Positions 25,919 through 35,114 of a stretch of 35,456 bases of DNA are shown piece after piece. This DNA is from Alphaproteobacteria bacterium (lineage in GTDB: Bacteria; Pseudomonadota; Alphaproteobacteria; Rs-D84): contig JAFSDI010000002.1 of NCBI GenBank assembly GCA_017436325.1, forward strand, positions 1-35,456, written 5' to 3'. Under the pieces are notes generated by a model. That model had not been told where the DNA came from. It searched no databases and was given only the letters and a program-made list of their open reading frames with translations. Made by a program: the position numbers and the translations under genes. How positions within the stretch are numbered: position 1 is the first letter of the stretch; each line of letters starts with the position of its first letter.

Positions 25919-28900
25919 CTAGATACCAGATATATTTGACTGATTTTTAGCATCTTTTAGTCCCAATGGATTTTTCTTATGCTTTTCCTGCAAGATTTTT
26001 TCTATTTCTGCCTGTGCTTTATTAATTTTCATTGCAGTATCAACATTATTATCTTTATCTTGATATTGCAAATTCAACTTATGATTACATAACATATCGG
26101 AATTAGTCCCCCCAGACCTAATTCCACCTTTTAGTTTTAATCCTGCACGCCACAATATCAATTTATCTAATACAACACGTGAAACAACGGTATTTTTTAC
26201 AACCTTGTCAATAATACCAGACTTATATATTGCCATAACAATATCTTTCAAATCATTTTCTGTTAAGCGTTTTGCAGACACAACAACATTACCATCATCA
26301 TCTTTTTCTTCTTTTTGATATTCTATGATATCAGACAATGCCGTCAGTCCACGCTGTACCCCGTCAATATAGTCGGTATCAACATTTACTAAATTTGCTT
26401 TATTATCGATATTACGAATTGCTTTGACCAAAACATCACCAATATTTTTACCCTGCCCTGCACCAGAAACTAATTCATACAATAAATTTCCCAACATAAA
26501 TTTATCGACATTATTTGGTCCTTTGACCATTTGTGCACCTGTATCAAAAATACCGATACAAAAGTCACGAAATCCTGTGTTATAGAAATTCTGTTGTCCT
26601 TGATGTCTGTCTGTATCCCACTTTTCCCCAGACAACAACAAAGCCAATTCCAATGTCACATAAGCCACAGCAAGATTATGTTTTTCTTGTTCAGTCCATC
26701 CTGAATACATCAGTGAATTACCATCGGCCATTTCCATAATCTTATATGCATTTTGCTTATCTGGTGCTGCGCCATATGCGAACCACTGTGCGACATCTGG
26801 CGAATAATCCACACCATCATAATTCACTTTAAATTTTTCATAATTTTTCTTAGCCTGCATATATTTTTTATAATCCTGCTCTATATCCAATTCCGAGAAT
26901 GCAGATGTTCGCGCTTGATTTAATATATTTTTCAGTGGTGCATACTTTTTATCTGCTGCGACTAAGTCATCAACAGTCCGTGCAATCATATCAACCCCTG
27001 ATTCGGTCAAATTAAAGGCATATGGTCGCATCAAAGCCAGAACAGCATCATATCCATTATATTTTACCTGAACAGTAATAAAGAAAGAACCAGCCCCAAG
27101 AATCTTACCAACATATTGAATTTTTGTTAGTTCTGATTCTGGCAAAGACGTTTTGATTATTTCGAACAATTCATCACGATTTGGTATATTTGCCTTATCA
27201 CGCAGTTGTGCTAATTCACTACGGATATCAGAATCCAGCGCAGGCAAATAAGATAACAATTGTCCAAACTTAATAAATGCCGGCCCCTTGTTTTGCAAGA
27301 ACATTTTTAATCCCCGTCCAACAGCCTGACCGCCTGAAATATTATCATTTATTCCACGTTGTCCAGCCGCCGCCAATGCAGCCAGAATTAAATTCTTTTC
27401 ATAATCCTGCAGATTTTTATAAACAGTATTTATAACCAATTTTGCATCATTATAATATTTTGACTTTTTATCAAAATACATATTAAGTATAAAATCCAAC
27501 TTATCCTGTTCTTTATCGGAATAAGCATTTAATAATTTATTCATAAAATAAGCCCGAACAGGTAAATCAACCCCCCAGAAATTTTCATGAATCATTATTA
27601 AATTTGCTTTTGAAAAACTTTCAGGCAATTTTAACTTTAAAAGCGCACTTAAATCACTTATCAAATCCTTAACAGATTTATTAGTAAGTTTATTACTTAA
27701 AAAATTTATAAATTTTTCAACTGCCTTTGGCTTTCTGGCTAAAATATTAAAAGTAGCCTCTCCCCCACGGAAATAATTATCATATTTTTCTGCTGCAGTT
27801 ATATCAACATCTGATATATGTCCCAAAATTTCTGCTGCTTTTTTTTGACTTAAAACCTTATTAGAAACCCTATTTACAACAGACTTTTTTATTCCCTGTG
27901 AAAAATTATTATATCCATCTATTGATGAAGATATATATTTTGAAAAATCCTGTATTTTTTTCAAATATTCATCACTACCATCATCTGGCCCCAGCTTATT
28001 TGCCCAATAATCAGAATAAAATTCGATTAATTTTTCTCTTTCATTAAAGAACCTTATATCGCCTCCTCTTCGCTCACCATATTTAGTTATTGGAATGTCT
28101 GCCAGCATTTTTTCTGCATATCCAACAGCGTCTTTATCTGTAATTGGCAACGCAGTTATTTGATTTACAATTGTTCTGATATATCGATTTTGATTTGCGG
28201 CATCATCAGAAAACAATCTATTATGTTCCATAAATTCATAGAAAGAAATCTTTTCATATAAATTCAACGAATTAAATTGTTCATCTTTTATATACTTTGC
28301 CAAGATTTCATTAATAACATTTGCTGGTCTATATATATGCCCACTAATATTTTCCAAAACCTTTATCAAATCTGCATATCCACCGTGTCTTAGAAAATCC
28401 GCCCAAATAAAAATTTTAACCTGATTAACATCTATTTCTGACCCATTTATCAAAGATATTTTTTTAAAAATACTTATCAGTTCATTTTCTGTTTTTATCA
28501 CACCATTGAATCCAAATTGTTCAATTATATTTTTTATAAATTGTGATTCTTCACTATACTCAAAATTTAAAACAACGTTATAAGGAATGCCATAACCCTG
28601 CTGAAAAACTAATGGTGTTTTTGATATAAGATTTTCTATTTTTTTTCTATGATATTCCACATATTTTCTTACTTCTTCTGAATAATAGATATCACGTCCT
28701 GCTAAAAAATCATAAATATGTCGCACACCAACAACATCATCCAGTGTAATAAAATATTTTGTTAATTCATATACAGCATCTTTCAACCTGTTATAATATA
28801 TATGATTTCTTGTATAGTCAGCAATTCTATTCATTGAATCTACAATCGTATTAATAGAGGCTTCTTTTGGTGCAAAAACATAATAATTTTCATCAAAATC

Positions 28901-30499
28901 ATCTTTACCCAGGTTGAAATATCTATATCCACGTGATTCTAATAATTTTTTATATAACGCCTGCATTTCTGACAAATTATCATCATAACTAAATTTTGAC
29001 AGATTAAAAAAAGGAACAACATCATATCTAAGATACACATAATTCACCGGCGATATAGCTTTCAAGAAATTATAATAATCTTCTGCTGAAATTTTTCCTG
29101 TTGCGAAATCAGCCAACTTATCTAATTTTGATATATATGTTTCTACTGCTGATTTATTATTTTCTAAAATACCTTTATCACGTTCTTTATGTTTAAATTC
29201 AACATCATTTTCATATCGTTTATGCGCTTCTTCACCATAGGCAACAACAATACCATCTTCTGTATAATAATCATAGTTATTATAATCCATTGAATAATAA
29301 TACGTTGAAATTAAATCACGAACACGATTAATCTTATTATTATTGTATTTTTCCAGCTGTTTATACGCCAATGGTTTCCCAATATTATCAGCCCCATCAG
29401 CTGTAAATTTTGGGAATTCTGTTCTCAAGACCCTGATAAAATAAAAAGTCCAATCCATCATAAGTATTTTTTCAGCCCACATTTCCGCCTGTTTTTCATC
29501 ATTTGCAGAATTTATAAAATTTTTTATATTATCAAATTGTTCTGCAAATGGCCCAAATGCCGGCAAATAAGAATTATCAAGAATAATCCGCATACTATCA
29601 ATATTAAGTTTATAGTCTTGATACAATTTTATAAAAATTTCTTGCAACAAAAGTGCTTCTTCATCTGTTTTATTTTCGAATTTTAAATCTTTAATTTTAT
29701 TTGACAAATCTACAACACGCATCCGATTTTCTTCTGTAATAAGTCCTTTGTTTATTATACCCAGAATAACCTTTAATAAATCAAGACGTTTTATTTTTGA
29801 CAATTCCTTTGTTTTAAAATTTTTTATCAAAACCTTATCAATAAATGTAGAAAAATCATTATGTTGTAATATATCATCTGCTTTTTTTTGGAAATTTTTC
29901 CATTCTTGATTTTCATTTTTATTAATTTCTTCAAAATCACCGATTTCCAATGCCTTGGTAGTTATTCTTGCCTTAACATCTTCTGCGCGTGCAAAAGGCG
30001 TTCCATGAACATCTAATCTTATATTTTTATTAGAAAAATCATTCATTACCTTTTTTTGCATTTCCAAGATATATCTTGGGTTATATCCCGCATCAACCAT
30101 TAAATCCACAGAATTAACATCAGCCCATCTTTCCTGAAAACTAGTATTTTCACCAAGACTTCTTTTTTGCCAAATAAAATGTCCACATTCATGTGCAATA
30201 ACCGCCGCCAATTCATCTTCATTATTCAATGCAAAAATCAAAGAATCAGACACAGCAATAACATTTTTAGCTAAATTACCAGTTACGGAATTAATAAAAA
30301 AAGCACCAGGATTTTTGTTATTAAAGCACATAAATTCAAAATCATTGGCACTTACCCCTGTGTCTTTAAACATTTTATCAAACACATTTTTTAATTTATC
30401 TGCCACTAATTGATTTATCGGATTATCAAAATCATATAATCTTAGTTCTTCAAAAACATCATCATTCATATTTAATTTATTATTATAAACATCTATCAT
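25919..30499 (-). CDS. Giant fusion of M48-like metallopeptidase and UbiB/ABC1-like kinase domain, 1,526 aa
   Basis: The N-terminal domain has the M48 signature: AVIAHECGHFIW (HExxH at 103-107), then ERWADVNSVDLMVDAGYNP with Glu123 as the third zinc ligand. Residues about 180-1055 are mostly helical and unassigned. From about 1061 the protein follows the UbiB/ADCK layout: KFGQ (1077-1080, the KxGQ motif), GAGS (1135-1138, in place of the Ala-rich loop), ELD (1203-1205), TDRHQGQQN (Asp1295, Asn1304) and FDTG (Asp1319). The usual beta3 Lys of VAVKV-x-RP is missing: the site reads VLALMRP. There is no signal peptide. The start at 30499 follows AAGGCGATTT; the longer frame adds 32 residues without a ribosome-binding site. 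Function unknown. Confidence 0.8.
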   Translation of the reverse strand: MIDVYNNKLNMNDDVFEELRLYDFDNPINQLVADKLKNVFDKMFKDTGVSANDFEFMCFNNKNPGAFFINSVTGNLAKNVIAVSDSLIFALNNEDELAAVIAHECGHFIWQKRSLGENTSFQERWADVNSVDLMVDAGYNPRYILEMQKKVMNDFSNKNIRLDVHGTPFARAEDVKARITTKALEIGDFEEINKNENQEWKNFQKKADDILQHNDFSTFIDKVLIKNFKTKELSKIKRLDLLKVILGIINKGLITEENRMRVVDLSNKIKDLKFENKTDEEALLLQEIFIKLYQDYKLNIDSMRIILDNSYLPAFGPFAEQFDNIKNFINSANDEKQAEMWAEKILMMDWTFYFIRVLRTEFPKFTADGADNIGKPLAYKQLEKYNNNKINRVRDLISTYYYSMDYNNYDYYTEDGIVVAYGEEAHKRYENDVEFKHKERDKGILENNKSAVETYISKLDKLADFATGKISAEDYYNFLKAISPVNYVYLRYDVVPFFNLSKFSYDDNLSEMQALYKKLLESRGYRYFNLGKDDFDENYYVFAPKEASINTIVDSMNRIADYTRNHIYYNRLKDAVYELTKYFITLDDVVGVRHIYDFLAGRDIYYSEEVRKYVEYHRKKIENLISKTPLVFQQGYGIPYNVVLNFEYSEESQFIKNIIEQFGFNGVIKTENELISIFKKISLINGSEIDVNQVKIFIWADFLRHGGYADLIKVLENISGHIYRPANVINEILAKYIKDEQFNSLNLYEKISFYEFMEHNRLFSDDAANQNRYIRTIVNQITALPITDKDAVGYAEKMLADIPITKYGERRGGDIRFFNEREKLIEFYSDYWANKLGPDDGSDEYLKKIQDFSKYISSSIDGYNNFSQGIKKSVVNRVSNKVLSQKKAAEILGHISDVDITAAEKYDNYFRGGEATFNILARKPKAVEKFINFLSNKLTNKSVKDLISDLSALLKLKLPESFSKANLIMIHENFWGVDLPVRAYFMNKLLNAYSDKEQDKLDFILNMYFDKKSKYYNDAKLVINTVYKNLQDYEKNLILAALAAAGQRGINDNISGGQAVGRGLKMFLQNKGPAFIKFGQLLSYLPALDSDIRSELAQLRDKANIPNRDELFEIIKTSLPESELTKIQYVGKILGAGSFFITVQVKYNGYDAVLALMRPYAFNLTESGVDMIARTVDDLVAADKKYAPLKNILNQARTSAFSELDIEQDYKKYMQAKKNYEKFKVNYDGVDYSPDVAQWFAYGAAPDKQNAYKIMEMADGNSLMYSGWTEQEKHNLAVAYVTLELALLLSGEKWDTDRHQGQQNFYNTGFRDFCIGIFDTGAQMVKGPNNVDKFMLGNLLYELVSGAGQGKNIGDVLVKAIRNIDNKANLVNVDTDYIDGVQRGLTALSDIIEYQKEEKDDDGNVVVSAKRLTENDLKDIVMAIYKSGIIDKVVKNTVVSRVVLDKLILWRAGLKLKGGIRSGGTNSDMLCNHKLNLQYQDKDNNVDTAMKINKAQAEIEKILQEKHKKNPLGLKDAKNQSNISGI

Positions 30500-30617
30500 T
30501 ACAAATCGCCTTTTTATTTCATAACTAATAATACCACAAATATGCTTTAAATTACAGATTTTTATAAAATCCGCCCGCCAAAAATTGACGGGCATATTTC
30601 ACTAATAACAATACCAT

Positions 30618-30646
30618 TTGTAATAACACCTATATTTTACTATAAT
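30618..30646 (+). promoter_or_regulatory. Promoter of the 197-aa barrel protein gene
   Basis: TTGTAA (30618-30623) and TATAAT (30641-30646) are 17 bases apart and end 26 bases before the start codon. Confidence 0.6.
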
Positions 30647-30672
30647 ATATAATATACATACGGATAAATATA

Positions 30673-31266
30673 ATGAAAAAATTAAATAAAATCATATTAT
30701 TAATACTTATTTCATCACCACTATCTGCAAATGCTGGGGTATATGAAAACACAAATTTTCGACCATATCTTGGTATTGATATTGGTTTAAACATCGCAGA
30801 TTATACATACAACACAAATCTTAGTGATACATATTCATCTGCAACAATTAATGCTGGTGCACGCATTGGTCAGACATTTGGTGCAGAATTATTTTTTACA
30901 CACTCATCTACAAACAATCTTGAATTCATATACGATTTAAATGCCATTAATCACGAGATTTATTATATTGCATTTGGCTTTGATATATTTGCATATTATA
31001 ACATCACCAAAGATACAAATATTTTTACAACATTCGGTGTTGCAAATTATAAAATTTACAATAAATACGAATATATAACAGAAACATCTGAAACAAACAG
31101 TAAAACCTCTGACAGTAATGTCACTACCCGTATTGGTATTGGTGGTATGTACACATTCCCAGGGAACAAGGTATCTGCACATATACAATACCACTATACC
31201 CCAATAAATAACGAATTAATCAGCACAATGTCAGAATTTACATTTGGAATCAGATATGCATTTTAA
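30673..31266 (+). CDS. Outer-membrane beta-barrel protein, 197 aa
   Basis: A signal peptide (MKKLNKIILLILISSPLSANA, about 1-21) is followed by alternating strands typical of an 8-stranded barrel, such as RPYLGIDIGLNIADY, GAELFFTHSS, IYYIAFGFDIFAYY and NIFTTFGVANYKIY. It ends in FTFGIRYAF, with the C-terminal Phe needed for BAM insertion. This fits the small OmpA-like/OMP_b-brl group; specific activity cannot be read. It diverges from the giant fusion gene. Its last four bases overlap the end of the reverse-strand gene at 31263. Confidence 0.8.
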   Translation: MKKLNKIILLILISSPLSANAGVYENTNFRPYLGIDIGLNIADYTYNTNLSDTYSSATINAGARIGQTFGAELFFTHSSTNNLEFIYDLNAINHEIYYIAFGFDIFAYYNITKDTNIFTTFGVANYKIYNKYEYITETSETNSKTSDSNVTTRIGIGGMYTFPGNKVSAHIQYHYTPINNELISTMSEFTFGIRYAF

Positions 31267-31877
31267 TCAATAAAGCATTTTTTTAATTCAGAACCATCTT
31301 CATTTTGATCAACTTGCTTACTTTTAATTTCTTGTGCGGCGTTTATTTTTTGTTTTATTAAGATTAAATCAGGATGATTTTGTAATTCCTGATGAATCAT
31401 ATCAATTGCCCCATCGACATCATCATTTGACTTAACAAAAACCGGCATAACAGAATCAGCCGCCACAGACACAGCGCTATTTAAATCCGAATTAAAATCA
31501 TCGATAACAGACAAATAAGTATCAATATGTTTATTTTCATGATTTAATACGGCATCATACGCACAGGTATCTGGTGTATGTCTGATATCGATTTGAACTG
31601 TAAAATCATTATACCCGATAACCGCGTCAACACTTTTCAACCATACACAGATACCATCATTAACCTGGTTAACATCGACAGAAATATCATATTTATCAAC
31701 CAAGGTCGCAACAACATTTCCATGCCATAAATCCATTGGCACATACGGTTGAACGACTGTTTTTTTCCAATCAGGTTTTGAAATAAAAACACTTGGATTT
31801 ATTTTAAATCGCATACAATCCGCAGCAACTGCTGTATCAACGCACAATAAAACAAAAATCCATAACAAGAATCTCAT
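31263..31877 (-). CDS. Secreted HExxH protein, possible metallopeptidase, 204 aa
   Basis: A signal peptide (MRFLLWIFVLLCVDTAVAA, 1-19) precedes a domain containing VLNHENKHIDTY, an HExxH zinc motif at 113-117. The third ligand is not obvious. The C-terminal 60 residues are a helical, charged tail. The gene starts five bases after the virB4 stop and so belongs to the secretion operon. A periplasmic peptidase or wall hydrolase that helps the secretion machine cross the wall would fit, though classical VirB1 is a lytic transglycosylase and not this fold. The motif is short, so activity is unproven. Confidence 0.7.
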   Translation of the reverse strand: MRFLLWIFVLLCVDTAVAADCMRFKINPSVFISKPDWKKTVVQPYVPMDLWHGNVVATLVDKYDISVDVNQVNDGICVWLKSVDAVIGYNDFTVQIDIRHTPDTCAYDAVLNHENKHIDTYLSVIDDFNSDLNSAVSVAADSVMPVFVKSNDDVDGAIDMIHQELQNHPDLILIKQKINAAQEIKSKQVDQNEDGSELKKCFID

Positions 31878-31882
31878 AACAT

Positions 31883-34318
31883 TTAATCAAGTGCGCCTTG
31901 TTTTTTTAAGTATTCATTAACAAAATTACTGCCATACATTTTATAAAGTTCTTCTGCCAACAGCACTGATGAACGTCCTGATTCGAATAATCTCAGCAAA
32001 TTTCCCAAACCACCCAATTCTGTATTAAGAATCACAGATTCCCCATTAACAGGCCGTGACAACAGTACCGCACGCTTCAGATTTGGATATGCTTTTCCTT
32101 GGATAAAGGCCATTTCCAGCGGATTTAAATTCCAATGCGCATAATCATTTGCATCTGCGGCCGGATTGCGAAAGAACAAAACAGTTTGTGCTTGTCCACG
32201 CACGACATCACCAATTCCTAATTTATCCAATACATTTGCACGCTGGAACGCAACCATATATGCCTGACGATTTTTTCTACCTTCTTGCAGACCTGCGATA
32301 AAGTTATCACGGAACATTTTATTTTCCAGCATTGGTGCAGTTTCGTCAATCATAATCAATGATGGGTTACCCCCAGAAACTGTAATATTATTAATTCTGT
32401 GTAGTATATAAGAAATAACTGCCGGCGACAAAATTTCATCTTGCAAAATATCGGTAAAATCAAATGTTGTTAATCGTGAATTTAAATCCAAAGTATCTGA
32501 CGTTTCATTAAACATATCGCCATATTGCAACGGGTCGACCCACTTTTTCAATGCCGCCCTCATATTTCCCGAAGAAGAAAAACAACTTTCCCACAAATTT
32601 TTCAACAATCTATCTTTTTCGGACAAATAATCAAAATTCACCGACACCGCACGTGCGATTTCATCTGCACTCATTGCGTCATTTTGTCCAGATATTATTG
32701 AAAACCACCTGCGCAAAAACGCACGATTTGCGGCACTATCTGGCATTTTCAATGGATTTAAGTGTGTCAAGAAACTTTCTTCAACCTTATTATTTGTACT
32801 TACTTTTTCTTTACCATTCATAGTGATATATTTTCCACCAACTGCCAGTGTAAATATTTCTGCCCCTTTATTTCTATCAAAAAAGAAAGCCTTTAATTTT
32901 GGATGTCTTAAACTTTGCGCGATTAAGAAAGAAAACAAAGTTGTCTTACCACCACCTGTTGGCCCGATTGTCAAAGTATGTCCAACGGCGGCTGGTTTAT
33001 CAGACACATGGAATTGAAATTGATACGGTGTTCCTTGTGCTGTTGGGAAAACAACCAATGGCCCATTTCCCCAATCTGAATTTTCTATACCGCGTGGCTG
33101 ACTTGACATTGGTATACTAATTGCTGCGGCTTTTGATAATAACTTAAAAGTACGTGGAAAAACATCAAATCCTGGGATTTGCGCAAACCAAGAAACCTTT
33201 GAAGCGAACGTTTCAACGACTGGCGATATACCGAACGAAGCCGCAATTTTTTTAAATTCATCGACATATTTTTGCAATTCATCTTTTGATTTACCAAACA
33301 GAACAAACAATGGATAATAATTCACCAAACTCTGATTACCTGATATATTTTCATCCATTGCACCTTCTGCCTGAAAAATTTGTTCTTCGGTTGACAATTG
33401 TTTTTTTTCATCAGCAACCGCACGTTTTTGTCGAATAGTTGATTCTACATCTGCCGTACCCATTATACGAAAACCATTCATAGAAATCATTTCTGTCTGA
33501 ATTGTTGACAGTGTATCAAAGAATTCTTCATCCAAATAATCTGGCGACATTTTAAAAGACAGCATTGCTGCAAACAGTTGATTTTCACCACTTATATACC
33601 TAACAAATCCATCTTTCAAGAATTCAACATCATCGACTGTTGTTACATTTGCAATATTATTATCTGCATATTTTGGTTGCGGTTTAGAAATTGGGGACAA
33701 AATTCTTCCAATAAAGCACGCCATATTATCCCTGCTATCATTTCGCATAACTTTTGGTTTATATGGTGCTAAAATTGATTCAATATAATTACCATATTGA
33801 TTAAGTTTTTCCCGTGCATCACTGCCTGCGACTGACAAAACAATATAATAATTATTCAAGAAAATTTTCAACCCCTGACCACGCCATTTATCATAAATAC
33901 GTTGCAAGGTTTGTTGATGAAATTCATATTTTGTATTTTCACTTACTGCATCGCGTATCATATAAAAACGCAGAACAACATTTGGATCACGTATTTGATT
34001 AAACAATTGCGCCCGCAAATCCAAGAACTTTTCTTTTGTTTCATCGTCCTGCAAAGATGTCTGAATACCTGCAACTTTATAGACCCTAATTAAACTGCCA
34101 TCTGTCATTGACATAGAATTATCATTAAAAACCTTATCAAAAGGCAAATAACTTGCATACTTTGCATAACCAAACTTTGGGAAAACTTTCCTTGTTAAAA
34201 CAGGTATATATATCATCAAGATTATAAAAGCAAACACAGCAATCATAACAACTACTGTCATAGTGATTGGGAAACCACTACCTGCGAAATACTGAAAAAA
34301 GTTATTTATATTATTCAT
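31883..34318 (-). CDS. virB4: Type IV secretion ATPase VirB4, 811 aa
   Basis: VirB4 is the large inner-membrane ATPase that drives assembly and transport in type IV secretion systems. The N-terminus holds a membrane helix (about 18-40). A VirB4/CagE N-domain follows, then the P-loop IGPTGGGKTT (451-460), Walker B LIMIDE (654-659) and the downstream GLQEGRKNRQAYMVAFQ segment with the Arg/Gln motif. The length is near the usual 790-820. The start overlaps the virB3 stop by one base (TAATG), so they are coupled. It is most likely part of a chromosomal T4SS of the kind found in host-associated alphaproteobacteria; the other VirB genes are not in this window. Confidence 0.93.
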   Translation of the reverse strand: MNNINNFFQYFAGSGFPITMTVVVMIAVFAFIILMIYIPVLTRKVFPKFGYAKYASYLPFDKVFNDNSMSMTDGSLIRVYKVAGIQTSLQDDETKEKFLDLRAQLFNQIRDPNVVLRFYMIRDAVSENTKYEFHQQTLQRIYDKWRGQGLKIFLNNYYIVLSVAGSDAREKLNQYGNYIESILAPYKPKVMRNDSRDNMACFIGRILSPISKPQPKYADNNIANVTTVDDVEFLKDGFVRYISGENQLFAAMLSFKMSPDYLDEEFFDTLSTIQTEMISMNGFRIMGTADVESTIRQKRAVADEKKQLSTEEQIFQAEGAMDENISGNQSLVNYYPLFVLFGKSKDELQKYVDEFKKIAASFGISPVVETFASKVSWFAQIPGFDVFPRTFKLLSKAAAISIPMSSQPRGIENSDWGNGPLVVFPTAQGTPYQFQFHVSDKPAAVGHTLTIGPTGGGKTTLFSFLIAQSLRHPKLKAFFFDRNKGAEIFTLAVGGKYITMNGKEKVSTNNKVEESFLTHLNPLKMPDSAANRAFLRRWFSIISGQNDAMSADEIARAVSVNFDYLSEKDRLLKNLWESCFSSSGNMRAALKKWVDPLQYGDMFNETSDTLDLNSRLTTFDFTDILQDEILSPAVISYILHRINNITVSGGNPSLIMIDETAPMLENKMFRDNFIAGLQEGRKNRQAYMVAFQRANVLDKLGIGDVVRGQAQTVLFFRNPAADANDYAHWNLNPLEMAFIQGKAYPNLKRAVLLSRPVNGESVILNTELGGLGNLLRLFESGRSSVLLAEELYKMYGSNFVNEYLKKQGALD

Positions 34319-34614
34319 TATGCGGCCAACTTTCTTGGAATTTTCTTTTTAAACAATTGAATTTTTGCGGACACAATCTGCCCCAGTTGCGGGTCACGTT
34401 TTGCGAACACCATCATAATCAAATGCACCCCAATAACAGAAATTATAAAGAACAAAGGACTAATTGGATTTGTACCTTTTGAAATAATCAATGACCCAAT
34501 AAAAAAAATCATATAAATAATGAACTGCACAGCAAAATTTAAAACCGCCAACGAATAAGGCACATAAAAAAGAAGTGCTGGATTTGCTAATGCTTTTAAA
34601 ACTTGCTGTTTCAT
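34318..34614 (-). CDS. virB3: Type IV secretion protein VirB3, 98 aa
   Basis: The protein has the VirB3 size and layout: a short N-terminal segment (ANPALLFYVPY), two close membrane helices (about 18-44 and 50-72), and the HLIMMVFAKRDPQ motif that follows the second helix in VirB3/TrbD proteins. A basic C-terminal tail follows. It precedes virB4 with a one-base overlap, the usual gene order. The start follows AAAAGGACGAGAGAG. VirB3 is an inner-membrane partner of VirB4. Confidence 0.88.
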   Translation of the reverse strand: MKQQVLKALANPALLFYVPYSLAVLNFAVQFIIYMIFFIGSLIISKGTNPISPLFFIISVIGVHLIMMVFAKRDPQLGQIVSAKIQLFKKKIPRKLAA

Positions 34615-34635
34615 ACTCTCTCGTCCTTTTAACTA

Positions 34636-34664
34636 ATTATAACAATTTCAACAATTTTCAACAA
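34636..34664 (-). promoter_or_regulatory. Promoter of the virB3-virB4 operon
   Basis: On the reverse strand TTGTTG and TATAAT are separated by 17 bases. The spacer and -35 are made of two copies of TTGTTGAAA in direct repeat, so a regulator binding that word would cover the promoter. Confidence 0.55.
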
Positions 34665-34831
34665 GTACAAAAAGACAAACTACAAAAATTGTTAAAACTG
34701 TTGAAAACCTGTATATTTTTCAACTGTTAATTATTTAGATAAAATTTTTAACACAATTCACCAACCCCAGAAAATCTGCGGATATTTTTGTTAAAAAACT
34801 GTTTAAAAAAAACTAAAAACAATTTTCAACA
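34645..34831. promoter_or_regulatory. Cluster of TTTTCAACA-type motifs in a gene-free spacer
   Basis: Exact TTTTCAACA occurs at 34655-34663 and 34823-34831, and its complement TGTTGAAAA at 34699-34707. One-base variants lie at 34645-34653 and 34717-34725. The motifs at 34696-34707 and 34717-34728 form a 12-bp inverted repeat with one mismatch. The spacer (34615-34926) holds no gene, is very AT-rich and separates divergent transcription units. It could be a regulatory region or an origin-like region. Confidence 0.5.
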
Positions 34832-34875
34832 AAACTAACAGGCCCTACAAAAACAACTATAAATAATATTATTAT

Positions 34876-34903
34876 TTGATTTTTTAAAAAATATGTTTAT
34901 AAT
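34876..34903 (+). promoter_or_regulatory. Promoter of rpmJ
   Basis: TTGATT (34876-34881) and TATAAT (34898-34903) have a 16-base spacer and lie just upstream of the rpmJ ribosome-binding site. Confidence 0.6.
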
Positions 34904-34926
34904 CGCCTTGTAAAAAGGATAACGAT

Positions 34927-35061
34927 ATGAAATTTTTAAGTTCATTAAAGGCTTGGAAGAAACGCGGTAACGTAAAACAAATCCGCCGTGGCAAGCAGGT
35001 TATCTTGATTGACCCTGACAATCCAAAGTTCAAAGCAAAACAGGGCTTCAAGAAAAAATAA
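34927..35061 (+). CDS. rpmJ: 50S ribosomal protein L36, 44 aa
   Basis: The peptide opens MKFLSSLKAWKKR, continues with a basic middle and ends NPKFKAKQGFKKK. This matches the L36 pattern of MKVxxSLK, a basic centre and NPRFKARQG. It lacks the four zinc-binding cysteines, as in the Cys-free form of L36 (compare E. coli YkgO and many alphaproteobacterial L36 proteins). The ribosome-binding site AAAAAGGATAACGAT is strong. It is transcribed alone, with its own promoter and terminator, as is common for this L36 type. Confidence 0.88.
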   Translation: MKFLSSLKAWKKRGNVKQIRRGKQVILIDPDNPKFKAKQGFKKK

Positions 35062-35066
35062 AAATT

Positions 35067-35087
35067 CCGCCAATCGGCGGTTTTTTT
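35067..35087 (+). terminator. Terminator of rpmJ
   Basis: CCGCC-aatc-GGCGG is followed by seven T, five bases after the stop. Confidence 0.92.
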
Positions 35088-35114
35088 ATATTGCCCAGAT
35101 ATTATACCCCTAAG

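Noticed and set aside
34615..34926. Chromosomal origin of replication
   Set aside because: The motif differs from known DnaA boxes, no dnaA or other origin-linked gene is adjacent, and skew cannot be computed here. Kept only as a regulatory motif cluster.
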